Below are positions 27,343 through 35,709 of a DNA stretch of 64,000 nt, one piece after another; position 1 is the stretch's first letter, and every line of letters starts with the position of its first letter. The translations under genes were made by a program, and so were the position numbers. Origin of the DNA: Haloterrigena sp. KLK7 (GTDB lineage: Archaea > Halobacteriota > Halobacteria > Halobacteriales > Natrialbaceae); NCBI RefSeq assembly GCF_037914945.1, contig NZ_CP149789.1:62001-126000 (forward strand), written 5' to 3'. The notes below the pieces were generated by a model that saw nothing but the letters and a program-made list of their open reading frames with translations, had not been told where the DNA came from and searched no databases.

Positions 27343-28425
27343 ATGAGTCAACGTAAGACGCTTGAGACTGACGAAGAGCAACTCCCACTCCGGACCGGAC
27401 TACGAACGAGAACGCTCTCCGACGAGCGGCTCCAGTTCTGTCGACAGGTCGGCATATCCGATATCTTCTTGGATCACCGGGATCCGCGGGGAGACGTCTT
27501 TGCCGACGAGGGAAGCCACGACGACGAAACGATCACGATTGATGAAGGCGTCGTCCCCTCGGTTTCCGAACTGGTGCAAGCTCGTCGACGCGCCGAGGAC
27601 GCCGGACTCCGTCTCATGGGGGTTCAGTCGCTGAGCTACAACGTCTACGGAAAGATCATGCTCGGGAAAGAGGGCAAGGAGACTCAACTCGAGACGATCA
27701 AGGAGCTGATCCGCAACATCGGCCAGGCGAACATTCCGATCCTGGGCTACCAGTGGAATCCCCGTGGCGTCGTCCCGATGCGGACCTCCCAGTCGGCTCG
27801 AGTTCGCGGTGGCGCTCGCGGCCGCGAGTTCGATATCGACGATATCGATCAGCCGTACGAACGCGCACCCGGTGTGGAGCGAGAATACACCGAGGAGGAA
27901 CTCTGGGACAACTACGAGCAGTTCCTCGAGGAGGTGCTCCCAGTCGCCGAAGAAGCCGGCGTGCAGTTGGCTCTTCACCCGGCGGATCCGCCGACGGTCG
28001 AACAACTCGGTGGCATTCCCCGGCTGTTCCGCAACAGGGAAGCGTTCGAACGGGCGATGGAACTCGTTCCGAGCGACAACCACGGCCTTAAACTGTGTCT
28101 CGGCTGCTTTTCGGAAATGCCCGAGACGGACGTCACGGACGTGATCGAACACTTCGGCCGAAACGACGACATCGTCTTCGTCCACTTCCGTGACGTGCTC
28201 GGCACGTGGCCGAGGTTCACCGAGACCTTCCTCGACGATGAGGAAAGCAATTACAATGCGTTAACCGCGATCGAGGCGCTTCGCGACGTCGGTTTCGACG
28301 GTGTGATGGTTCCAGACCACGTTCCCGAGATCGTCGGCGATACCGAATGGGGGCACCGATCGCGAGCACACGCCGTGGCGTACCTCAACGGTTTGCTCTC
28401 CTGTTCGGACGCCGACTCGACGTAG
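27343..28425 (+). CDS. Divergent UxuA-like (mannonate dehydratase family) protein
   Basis: A 360-residue member of the UxuA superfamily. It shares LALHPADPPTVEQLGGIPRL, LCLGCFSEMPETDVTDVIEH, IVFVHFRDVLGTWPRFTETF and MVPDHVPEIVGDTEWGHRSR with UxuA, so metal and catalytic motifs are kept. The N-terminus is longer and divergent and the MVQPALVLPP start is absent, so it is a separate subfamily. It lies 27 bp after the ketodeoxyglucarate dehydratase-type gene, in the oxidative half of the island and away from the canonical uxuA. An enzyme dehydrating glucarate, or another aldonate/aldarate, is an attractive hypothesis. A second mannonate dehydratase is the conservative reading. Confidence 0.85.
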   Translation: MSQRKTLETDEEQLPLRTGLRTRTLSDERLQFCRQVGISDIFLDHRDPRGDVFADEGSHDDETITIDEGVVPSVSELVQARRRAEDAGLRLMGVQSLSYNVYGKIMLGKEGKETQLETIKELIRNIGQANIPILGYQWNPRGVVPMRTSQSARVRGGARGREFDIDDIDQPYERAPGVEREYTEEELWDNYEQFLEEVLPVAEEAGVQLALHPADPPTVEQLGGIPRLFRNREAFERAMELVPSDNHGLKLCLGCFSEMPETDVTDVIEHFGRNDDIVFVHFRDVLGTWPRFTETFLDDEESNYNALTAIEALRDVGFDGVMVPDHVPEIVGDTEWGHRSRAHAVAYLNGLLSCSDADST

Positions 28426-28605
28426 CGCGTTCCGTTAATCGAACTCGCCAGTCACTCTGGTCACCACTTCTCACCGCTCGGTCCACTGGTGATCGGATTC
28501 CCGACTTCGCTCACTTGCACAAACAGTCTCTGTGGACGCTTCCGGCAAGTGACGGGGAATCATCGGATCGGAAGTTTATTTTTGTTGTCGCAGCATCGGT
28601 CCAGT

Positions 28606-29457
28606 ATGAACGTACTTGTTACCGGTGCGTACGGCCGGTGTGGAACCGCAATAATCGATCACTTGGACGAGGAGTACAACATCACTTACCTGAACCGGTC
28701 GGATCGTCCGGCCGATCATCCATACGGCGACTACGACACCTACGTCGCCGACGTGAGCGACTACGATTCGATCCGTCCCGCGTTCGATGGACAAGACGCG
28801 GTCATCCACCTCGCTGCGTATCCGTACGTTGACGGAAGCTGGAACGACGTGTTCAAACCGAATATACTCGGCATGTACAACGCTCTCGAGGCGGCGCGCG
28901 ACGCTGGCGTTGAGACGTTCGTATTCGGTTCAACGAACCACGTGATGGGCCAGTACGAGGCAAAGCACGCGCCTGAAATCTACCAGCCGGAGCACGGAAT
29001 TACGATCTATCCCACTGACCCGGTTCGACCCGATTCCTACTATGGTACGACCAAGGCCTTCGGTGAAACCCTCGGCCGCCAGTACGTGGAAACTGAGGAG
29101 TTCGAGTATCCGACCCGATTCTACGCGCTTCGTATCTGTACCGTCAATTCAAAGCAGTACGATCATCCGTACGGCGATGCGGAGCTCGGCGTTCACAACG
29201 GCGATTGGGAGCGCGGGAGCGAGGCGTACGAGCGAGCCGTCGGCCGGATGAAAGCGATGTGGCAGTCCCGACGTGACTTCGCGCATCAAGTGAAGTGCTG
29301 TCTTCTGGATAACTCCGTCGAGTTCGGCGTCTTCTACGGTGTTAGCAATAACGACCGGCGGTGGTTTTCGATCCGTAATGCTCACGAACGGATCGGCTAC
29401 GACCCAGTGGACAACGCGGAAGAGTGGGACAAACCGCCGGAACTGAAGCCAGCGTGA
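28606..29457 (+). CDS. udh: Uronate (glucuronate) dehydrogenase
   Basis: A ~283-residue extended SDR (NAD-dependent epimerase/dehydratase fold): MNVLVTGAYGRCGTAIIDHL, DAVIHLAAYPY, the Ser region VFGSTNHVMGQYE and SYYGTTKAFGETLGRQYV with Tyr-x3-Lys. The STNHVMG motif matches uronate dehydrogenases, which oxidise hexuronates at C1 to aldaro-lactones. I placed the start at ATG 28606, where the Rossmann strand begins. The lactonase gene follows 36 bp downstream and together they give glucarate from glucuronate. Confidence 0.88.
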   Translation: MNVLVTGAYGRCGTAIIDHLDEEYNITYLNRSDRPADHPYGDYDTYVADVSDYDSIRPAFDGQDAVIHLAAYPYVDGSWNDVFKPNILGMYNALEAARDAGVETFVFGSTNHVMGQYEAKHAPEIYQPEHGITIYPTDPVRPDSYYGTTKAFGETLGRQYVETEEFEYPTRFYALRICTVNSKQYDHPYGDAELGVHNGDWERGSEAYERAVGRMKAMWQSRRDFAHQVKCCLLDNSVEFGVFYGVSNNDRRWFSIRNAHERIGYDPVDNAEEWDKPPELKPA

Positions 29458-29493
29458 CCGCGCCTTGTATCCACCTGTCCGAACATCAAAACA

Positions 29494-30570
29494 GTGAATA
29501 CGGAACGTTTCGTTCGAAACAGTGTGACGTCCGAGACGCATTTAGCAGCCGTCGGTACGTACAGTTCTGCAGATAGTGCTGGAGTCTATACTGTTGCAGT
29601 TGATTCGGAAACTGGTTCTATCGAACCGCTCGATAGTGCTATTGCTGGACCCGACCCGACGTTCGTCGCTCCTCATCCGAATGGAGAGTACTTGTACGCT
29701 GCCGTTCGCGAGGACGAGGAAGGGATCATCAAAGTGTTCGATATCGATCTCGAAACGGGCGAATTGATCGAAATCAACGCGGCGCCGAGCGGTTCATTCA
29801 GTCCGTGCCACTGCAGCGTTGACACAACGGGACGATTCCTATTTGTGGCCCACTACTTCGGCGGTGCCGTTTCGATGCTTCCCATCGACGACGACGGTAC
29901 CATCGAGAGTCCGACCGCAGTCGTCGATCATCACGGCTCGAGCGTCCACGACGAGCGCCAGAACGCACCACATCCGCATTCGATCACGCCTGGACCGGAC
30001 GACCGATTCGTCTACGTTCCTGATCTCGGGACCGATCGGATCGTCACTTACGAGATCGATCGGGACGAACAAACGTTCGAGCGATGCGCCGAGACCGACG
30101 TCGGGCCGAGGTCCGGTCCGCGACATATCGCATTTAGTCCGGGCGGTGACCAGTTGTACGTGATCAACGAACTCGACTCAACGGTGACCCGTTTCGATCG
30201 GCGCTCGGATGGCACTCTCGTCGACCAAGAGACGATTTCGACGCTCCCCAATGAGTTCCACGGACAGAACAAGACAGCCGAAATCGCCGTTCATCCGTCG
30301 GGGCGATACGTCTTCGGTTCGAACCGGGGTCAGGACGCGATCGTGACGTTCGCCGTCGACGACGGGAGCCTCGAGCGCGTCGCGACGTCCTCGAGTGGCG
30401 GAGAATGGCCACGTCACTTTGCAGTCGACCCGAACGGTGACTTCCTTTTCGCGGCGAATCGCCACAGCGATGATGTCACTGCGTTCAGGATTAACAACGA
30501 AACTGGGTCATTGGTACCGACAGGCGAACGCGTGTCGATTTCGGAACCGGTCTGCATTCAATGGCTCTGA
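29494..30570 (+). CDS. Seven-bladed propeller lactonase (Pgl-like family)
   Basis: A 358-residue beta-propeller of the YbhE/6-phosphogluconolactonase-like lactonase family. Blade repeats are visible as DPTFVAPHPNGEYLYAA, SPCHCSVDTTGRFLFVAHYF, APHPHSITPGPDDRFVYVPD, GPRHIAFSPGGDQLYVINEL, AEIAVHPSGRYVFGSNRGQD and PRHFAVDPNGDFLFAANRHS. The APHPHS and NKTAEIAVHPSGRYVFGSNR signatures are standard. Directly after udh, its likely substrate is the glucaro- or galactaro-lactone made by that enzyme. The start may be the GTG at 29494 or the in-frame GTG at 29524; the latter is closer to the first blade. Confidence 0.88.
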   Translation: MNTERFVRNSVTSETHLAAVGTYSSADSAGVYTVAVDSETGSIEPLDSAIAGPDPTFVAPHPNGEYLYAAVREDEEGIIKVFDIDLETGELIEINAAPSGSFSPCHCSVDTTGRFLFVAHYFGGAVSMLPIDDDGTIESPTAVVDHHGSSVHDERQNAPHPHSITPGPDDRFVYVPDLGTDRIVTYEIDRDEQTFERCAETDVGPRSGPRHIAFSPGGDQLYVINELDSTVTRFDRRSDGTLVDQETISTLPNEFHGQNKTAEIAVHPSGRYVFGSNRGQDAIVTFAVDDGSLERVATSSSGGEWPRHFAVDPNGDFLFAANRHSDDVTAFRINNETGSLVPTGERVSISEPVCIQWL

Positions 30571-30785
30571 GGTACAGGTGGATCGCGGCGAACCGCCGGA
30601 CGGCCGTGGTCTGCACGGCGCGGCGTCTGTGAGACTCCAGTCATCGTCGCCTCACTCGAGAGTCCGTCGGCCAGCATCGTCTTTGACCAGTCACTGCGCC
30701 TCGTGAGTCTTCCTGCTTCCTCGTCGCCGAAGGCGGTGATTCTGATCACGACCGTTCGACATCCGCTGACACGGCCTGCTCACGA

Positions 30786-30850
30786 TTTACCAGTGCAACC
30801 GTGACCCGTCTGCGGTTGCGCTGAAAATGACTTCCAACGGTTCGTACGAC
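30786..30850. repeat. Dispersed ~60-bp repeat with hairpin, copy 1
   Basis: It contains GTGCAACCG, a short spacer and CGGTTGCGC (inverted repeat), followed by TGAAAATGACTTCCAACGG. The same arrangement returns at 32943-33008 beyond the MFS and UspA genes, so the two copies bracket that pair. Confidence 0.55.
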
Positions 30851-30954
30851 GACGGTCGGATCGAGCAGGCCGAAACAATCGGTTACTGTGTACATAGCCT
30901 GCCCCCATCACGCATGGAAAAATATTTATAATGGTTGTATCATTGTATATTCGT

Positions 30955-31029
30955 ATGCCACAGGTTACCCCACGGACTAGGCTGACGAACGAATGCGGTC
31001 CAGAGAACGGCATAGACGCCGGTGAGTGA
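30955..31029 (+). CDS. Short upstream reading frame (24 aa), possibly an IclR N-terminal remnant
   Basis: ATG at 30955 follows a TATA-like AATATTTATA by ~25-30 nt, as for a leaderless gene. It encodes MPQVTPRTRLTNECG and stops 2 nt before the MFS start. The first residues recall the N-termini of IclR 1 (MPTDTPRKIATVKK) and IclR 2 (MARNIPRQVDSARK). It is either a small leader peptide or the leftover start of another regulator whose promoter now serves the transporter. Confidence 0.3.
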   Translation: MPQVTPRTRLTNECGPENGIDAGE

Positions 31030-31031
31030 GT

Positions 31032-32276
31032 ATGTCGACAGATTACTCGGAGTCTATCCGCTGGCCGATGTTGATAACGCTGGTGCTGATCGGCTTTATC
31101 CCGGCTTTCTCAGGGGCACTGATCAACCCGACCATCCCGGCGATCCAGGAGACGTTCTCGCACGAGCCGTACTCAGAGACGTTAGCACAGCTCGTCAGTT
31201 CGATGTCGGCCTGGATCGTGATCGTCGTCGCACCCCTCACGGGATACGTGCTGGACAAGTACGCGCGCAAGCCGATCCTGATCGGGGCGGTCATCGTCTA
31301 TGGGGCCGGGACGAGCATCGCGTTCTTCCTCGACTCGATCTACCTGATCCTGGCAACCCGCGTGCTCGACGGTATCGCCGTCGGCGCGCTCATGGTGACG
31401 GTGCCGACGCTCATCGCGGACTACTACTCGGGCGGCCGCCGCGAGTCCATCATGGGCTACTACAGCGCCGTGACGGCCGCCGGCGGCGCCATCGCTGCGG
31501 TCATGGGCGGCTACATTGCAGGGACCCTCGGTTGGCGGTACATCTTCCTCGTCTTCGCGGGGGCGCTCCTGTTCGTCCCGCCGATCCTCCGGTTCCTGCC
31601 GGAACCCGACGTGAAGGAGTCGGTCAGGGACGACGGAGTCGGCCGCCTCGAGGCGATCAAGAAACTCCTGCATGAGTCGCCTGTAAAGCTGGTCGCCGGC
31701 ATCTACGCCATCGTGTTGGTAGGAATGCTGGTGAACAACCTTGTCATGATCGAGGTGCCGTACTATCTCCAGAGCTCCCTCACCGTGACCGATTCGCAGA
31801 CGGGTCTCGTGATCTCGGGTGTGATGATCGGCAGCTTCATCTTCGCCTCAATGTACGGTCGGATCAAACAGCGTATGCGTCACGTCACGGTGATGGCGCT
31901 CGGTTTCGTCATCGCAGCGATGGGATTCCTCCTGTTTACCGCCACTGATATCCTCCCGGTTGTGATCGCCGGCGTCATCGTCAGCGGGGCGACGGGATTC
32001 GGCCTCATCCAGCCCACGGCGAACGACTGGGTCGCGTCAGTCGTCCCGGGAGAGGTTCGCGGTCGCGCCCTCAGCGGCGTGACGATGATGATGTACGGTG
32101 GGTTCGCGCTCTCGCCGTTCGCTCCGATACCGCTGGTCGACGCGTTCGGTCGTAGGGGGATGCTGCAGACCGCTGGCTACGTTATGCTCATCGTCGGGGG
32201 CGCCCTCCTAACGGTCTGGTTCGTCAGTCGATCCACCGTCGACTCGACGGCGGAGGTGTCATCCTCTGACGACTGA
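31032..32276 (+). CDS. MFS transporter, candidate hexuronate importer
   Basis: A 414-residue, 12-helix major facilitator. The helix 2-3 loop signature is GYVLDKYARKPILIGAVIVY, and later ATRVLDGIAVGALMVTVPTL, GYYSAVTAAGGAIAAVMGGY and the second-half GRIKQRMRHVTVMALGFVIA are MFS-typical. I prefer the ATG at 31032 to the in-frame GTG at 31026. The location at the end of the uronate island makes an uronate or aldarate substrate plausible, but the sequence itself is equally compatible with a drug/proton antiporter of the DHA type. Confidence 0.88.
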   Translation: MSTDYSESIRWPMLITLVLIGFIPAFSGALINPTIPAIQETFSHEPYSETLAQLVSSMSAWIVIVVAPLTGYVLDKYARKPILIGAVIVYGAGTSIAFFLDSIYLILATRVLDGIAVGALMVTVPTLIADYYSGGRRESIMGYYSAVTAAGGAIAAVMGGYIAGTLGWRYIFLVFAGALLFVPPILRFLPEPDVKESVRDDGVGRLEAIKKLLHESPVKLVAGIYAIVLVGMLVNNLVMIEVPYYLQSSLTVTDSQTGLVISGVMIGSFIFASMYGRIKQRMRHVTVMALGFVIAAMGFLLFTATDILPVVIAGVIVSGATGFGLIQPTANDWVASVVPGEVRGRALSGVTMMMYGGFALSPFAPIPLVDAFGRRGMLQTAGYVMLIVGGALLTVWFVSRSTVDSTAEVSSSDD

Positions 32277-32425
32277 TCGCGAGTGGATTGCAGACACGAC
32301 CGACGGTCGATCGCAGTAGCACGACCTTCTTTCTCCAGACGGCGTCGTACCGGGCTAATAGCTTTCGCACTTTTATGAAGTGTAGAAATGTAATATTTAT
32401 ATGCCTGGTGACTGTAGACAGTCTC

Positions 32426-32923
32426 ATGCCAGTTGAGACAGTTTTGCTTCCCGTCAGCGACTCGGACGAGGACCGGATACACCACCTCGTCGATGCCGTC
32501 TTGGAAACCGCCGCTCCAGTCGATGCCACCGTCGTAGTTGGCCACGCCATTCCGAAGAACACCGACGACATTACGCCAGCAGTCACTCCGATAACGGGCA
32601 GTGGCTATCCCCAACTCCTTTCGAAGTCTGAATACGATGACCTGCTCGAGGAGCACTCTCCCGACGAAATCGCCGCTGAACACGATACGGTCCAGTCAGT
32701 GATCGATCGTCTCGAGGCCGCCGGCGTCGACTACGACGTTCGTGGCGCGGTCGGCGACCCCGGCGAGGCGTTCCTCGACCTCGCGGACGCGGTCGACGCC
32801 GACCGGATCGTGGTCGGCGGACGCCACAGGTCCCCCGCTGACAAGGTGATCTTCGGAAGCGTCGCGCAGACGCTGATACTGGATGCGTCCTGTCCCGTCA
32901 CGTTCGTCCAGAACGACGACTGA
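32426..32923 (+). CDS. Universal stress protein (UspA family)
   Basis: A 165-residue UspA-fold protein with an N-terminal strand ETVLLPVSDSDEDRIHHLVD and the ATP-binding C-terminal block VVGGRHRSPADKVIFGSVAQ followed by TLILDASCPVTFV (G-x2-x-GS-x4 type). The ATG at 32426 is preceded by a TATA element (AATATTTATATG) at about 26 nt, indicating a leaderless transcript. It is related to the proteins at 34281 (decayed) and 62616. Role in stress physiology is general to the family. Confidence 0.88.
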   Translation: MPVETVLLPVSDSDEDRIHHLVDAVLETAAPVDATVVVGHAIPKNTDDITPAVTPITGSGYPQLLSKSEYDDLLEEHSPDEIAAEHDTVQSVIDRLEAAGVDYDVRGAVGDPGEAFLDLADAVDADRIVVGGRHRSPADKVIFGSVAQTLILDASCPVTFVQNDD

Positions 32924-32942
32924 TACGGTCCGTTGTACCGAC

Positions 32943-33008
32943 GTCCCGGTGCAACCGCAGAACGGTTCGCAGTCGCACCGAAAATGACGTACAACGGTCC
33001 GTATGAAC
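32943..33008. repeat. Dispersed ~60-bp repeat with hairpin, copy 2
   Basis: GTGCAACCG, spacer, CAGTCGCAC, then CGAAAATGACGTACAACGG. It matches the element at 30786-30850 in order and spacing. It lies directly after the UspA stop codon, where it might act as a terminator hairpin. Confidence 0.55.
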
Positions 33009-33060
33009 GACGAAGATATCGATCTTGATCGGGAGTTGAGGAAGGTTACAGAAACGCTTC

Positions 33061-33168
33061 TCATCCGGAGGTGTGTCGTCCCCGGATGACGGTGATCAGC
33101 GCCGAACCGACGGCTCCGATGAACGAAAACGCGAGGACGGTCATGAGCACATCTGGATCGGAAAACTG
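33061..33168 (-). pseudogene. C-terminal scrap of a bile-acid:sodium-symporter-family transporter
   Basis: Minus strand: FSDPDVLMTVLAFSFIGAVG then SALITVIRGRHTSG and stop. It is clearly homologous to the C-terminus of the intact transporter at 40624 (FSSPDVLSVVLAFSFISVIG). Only the last helix remains. Confidence 0.65.
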
Positions 33169-33187
33169 GTCGTGGTGAGGAACGGAT

Positions 33188-34027
33188 CTAGACCGTCCGA
33201 ATCCGAACCGAAATCTCGTCCGGGTCGGTGACCTCGAGGGAGTCGCCACGGTCGGTGGCCGCGATATCGGCATCCTCGAGTCGCCGCCGAACCGTCGCGA
33301 GCGTCTCGTCGTCCGGGACGACGAACTCGAACCACGCCAATCCGCGGCCGCCCGCCGGCTGGGACCGCCCGTTCCACGTATTCACGCCGAGGTGATGGTG
33401 GTAGTCTCCGGCTGCCAGGAACAGCGCCGAACGCACTTCCGTCTGCACGCGGAGCCCGAGCATTTCGGCGTAGAACTCGCGTGCCGTTCGGATCGAGGAC
33501 GCTTCTAGGTGAACGTGTCCGACCGTCGTTCCGGAGGGAGCGGATGTCTTCCCGTTCGATTTCGCGGCAATGTCGTCAAGATCCAGTGGAACCGTTCCGA
33601 TCTGAATTGTGCCGCCAGACGCACGCGGCCACTGCTCTCGCGGTCGGTCTGTGTATATCTCGACTCCGTTGTCCTCTGGATCAGTGAGATACAGTGCTTC
33701 GCTGACGTAATGATCGGACGCACCGTCTAACTTCCAGTGCTCGCGTATTCGGTCGAGCGCTGCACCTAACGCAGTGCGCGACGGGACCTTGAACGCGTTG
33801 TGGAACAGTCCCGCTTGCTCTCGACGCCGGGACGCTGCAGTCTCGTCCTCTGTCAACACGAGTAACGGTGTCTCGCTAATTCCGAGCGTCGCCTCCGTTT
33901 TCGTTCGCCTGCGAACCGAGAGCCCAACGACGTCTCGATAAAAATCGACCATCGCGTCGAGATCGGCCACGACCAGCGCAGTCCGCCCGATCCGTGCTGT
34001 CTTCGGAATGATCGGCTCGGTGGTCAT
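33188..34027 (-). CDS. VOC superfamily ring-cleavage-dioxygenase/glyoxalase-like protein
   Basis: A 279-residue two-module vicinal oxygen chelate protein. Module 1 begins RIGRTALVVADLDAMVDFYR and module 2 begins VGHVHLEASSIRTAREFYAE. Metal-ligand candidates include HVHLE, YHHHLGVNTW and ENNGVEIY-like DNGVEIYTDRPREQW. The arrangement resembles CatE/BphC-type extradiol dioxygenases of Gram-positives. The ATG at 34027 is preferred, giving MTTEPIIPKTARIGR, rather than the longer frame. The substrate is unknown. Confidence 0.82.
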   Translation of the reverse strand: MTTEPIIPKTARIGRTALVVADLDAMVDFYRDVVGLSVRRRTKTEATLGISETPLLVLTEDETAASRRREQAGLFHNAFKVPSRTALGAALDRIREHWKLDGASDHYVSEALYLTDPEDNGVEIYTDRPREQWPRASGGTIQIGTVPLDLDDIAAKSNGKTSAPSGTTVGHVHLEASSIRTAREFYAEMLGLRVQTEVRSALFLAAGDYHHHLGVNTWNGRSQPAGGRGLAWFEFVVPDDETLATVRRRLEDADIAATDRGDSLEVTDPDEISVRIRTV

Positions 34028-34280
34028 CAGCAGCTCTCCTCTGCATCCGATTTCCGGTCGGTAGTATCTACCGCCATTCTTCTCCGTTGACATCCCCTCT
34101 CGATCGTTTCGGAGTCGACGAATCGATCCGAATTGGACGAGTTCACATCCCTGATCAAACCGGTCACGAGCATTAGTTGGATATTTACATCCACCACATT
34201 ATCTAATTTGGTTCTGAATCCGTATATAGTTCTGGGAACGATCGTGTAACTAGGTTACGTCGACTTAACCGGTGAGGAAA

Positions 34281-34679
34281 CTAAAAAGGGAAGACCAGGC
34301 AACTCGACGAAAACGTGCGCGTATCGTCGATTCGGTAAGAGAGAGCGAACCGGAGGCTCGTCCTCGACGAGTTGCTGAATGAAAAATTATTCAATGAACT
34401 CAACTGATTGACCCGTGCGAGTTCGGTACCTTCTCTCATTTTCTTCGAACGAGTACTCGTTGAGTAGCTCATCGGATTCGTTCTGCGAGAGAATGTACGA
34501 ATGATGAGATCTGACGATCGAAACCGTAGCGTGCGGGATTCCACCTCAGCTTCGGGGATCGGGTGCCCGACGACGGTTGTATCGAGAGGACGGGCGAACT
34601 CAAGAGCGGTGTCGGTTACCTGCTCAATATGAACATCATTCTGAGTACCGACGGCAAACAGAATTGTCTCAATTGGCAT
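34281..34679 (-). pseudogene. Decayed UspA family gene
   Basis: It starts MPIETILFAVGTQNDVHIEQ, then VTDTALEFARPLDTTVVGHP, PIPEAEVES, the N-terminal half of a UspA protein like that at 32426. After about residue 48 the frame degenerates (Ser/Arg-rich nonsense) and the ATP-binding C-terminus is absent in this frame. One or more frameshifts are likely. Confidence 0.65.
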
Positions 34680-35140
34680 GGGAGACAATAATCAATCTGC
34701 TATAAAAAATAGTCATCTCTGCAAGAGAGACCCAGTTCTATCGTAATTCTCTGGTTCGTGGTCTGCTCCGTCAGCATTAAATTCTATCCAGAGACGGAGC
34801 GATTAATGTAAGGTGTTTAATTACTCTTCCTCTGGACAAATGATTGCAGTAAGAAGGGGCCGACAGTATCAAACAAAGAATTCGATAGCATAGAACAAAT
34901 TTGGATATGCATCCAGATAAGATAATCGCAGCAGTATGGGGGGATTCGACCCCGCTATAGTCGATCAACAGAGATTGATCAGCGAAATCGGAATCGCAAG
35001 CTAATTTTCCTACTTTCGTATTATTCGGTTCACAAGGCCTGTAGCGCTCCATTCGACAAGTGCAAACGAAATAGAGTGGGGAATGGATTCGGGCTAAATG
35101 GTTTGTACCGAATACTATAATGGTCGTAGTCTTTGGTGTT
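34680..35140. other. AT-rich region without a supportable gene
   Basis: The base composition drops sharply compared with the flanking clusters. Open frames here lack haloarchaeal codon or amino-acid character. I see no RNA or repeat apart from the palindromes that follow. Confidence 0.5.
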
Positions 35141-35160
35141 TTACAACGGTACAACCGTAA
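35141..35160. promoter_or_regulatory. 20-bp palindrome, TTACA-N10-(T/C)GTAA family, site 4
   Basis: TTACA ACG GTAC AAC CGTAA. It lies only 5 bp from the next site of the same type, so the pair could bind a protein co-operatively on one face of the helix (25 bp centre to centre). Confidence 0.6.
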
Positions 35161-35165
35161 ATAGA

Positions 35166-35185
35166 TTACAAAAATACTCCTGTAA
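35166..35185. promoter_or_regulatory. 20-bp palindrome, TTACA-N10-TGTAA family, site 5
   Basis: TTACA AAA ATAC TCC TGTAA, tandem with site 4 and about 520 bp upstream of IclR gene 2. Confidence 0.6.
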
Positions 35186-35526
35186 ACGATTGAAATTGGC
35201 GATTCGAGTACCGTCAGCCATCATAGGGTCTAGGAATCGACGTATAAAGAATAGATCCCCCGCAGATTCAGGATACAAACTCTGTAGTGGATGATTCGAC
35301 AGAGCCAAATGATTGAACGGCGCCTAAATCAAAATAGTCGGTATGAATTCAGTGTACAGGGGCTCTCTGGGCCATTGAGCGACAAGGAATACGAGCAAAC
35401 AGAAGACCATATATTCGTGGAACGGTGCCTCGAGTATTTACGCACTGTTTCATCGAAACAGGGGTAGTTGCAGAGGTCTCACGGCTGAGTTGTATGTCAA
35501 ACTTCATCTAATTGGTTCAGTGGCCC

Positions 35527-35699
35527 TTATAAATGGTTTAGACAGTGAGGTAGAACGAATATCTGCTGTGGTCCCCATGGCAGGCGATGTCGACTATCCT
35601 AATAAAAGAGAGATGAATTATATTCTTCACAAGGTCGGTGTCGAACGTCCTATAAATGGTTCGGACGCTGAACTAGAACGAATATGTGGTGTACTCCCT
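35527..35699 (+). repeat. Tandem duplication of the IclR 2 promoter
   Basis: Two ~50-bp copies begin at 35527 and 35650 (offset 123 bp). Both contain TATAAATGGTT, then GA..AGAACGAATAT and a GTGGT/GTGT stretch. The downstream copy leads into the IclR 2 gene. Because 123 is a multiple of three, a 70-residue open frame crosses both copies with an internal repeat (INGLDSEVERI / INGSDAELERI); I regard this as a by-product rather than a gene. Confidence 0.6.
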
Positions 35700-35709
35700 T
35701 AATCTACGT

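Larger units (their letters stand above)
30571..31031. other. Intergenic region between lactonase and MFS genes
   Basis: It contains the hairpin-bearing short repeat at about 30786-30850, an AT-rich TATA element (AATATTTATAATGG near 30921) and a short reading frame at 30955-31029. No larger gene can be supported. Confidence 0.5.

Noticed and set aside
34777..35154. A 125-residue minus-strand frame in AT-rich DNA
   Set aside because: Atypical amino-acid composition for a haloarchaeon, and it runs through the palindromes at 35141; likely chance.
35490..35702. A 70-residue open frame with an internal 17-residue repeat
   Set aside because: The repeat is explained by the tandem promoter duplication with an offset divisible by three; composition is not gene-like and it overlaps the TATA boxes.
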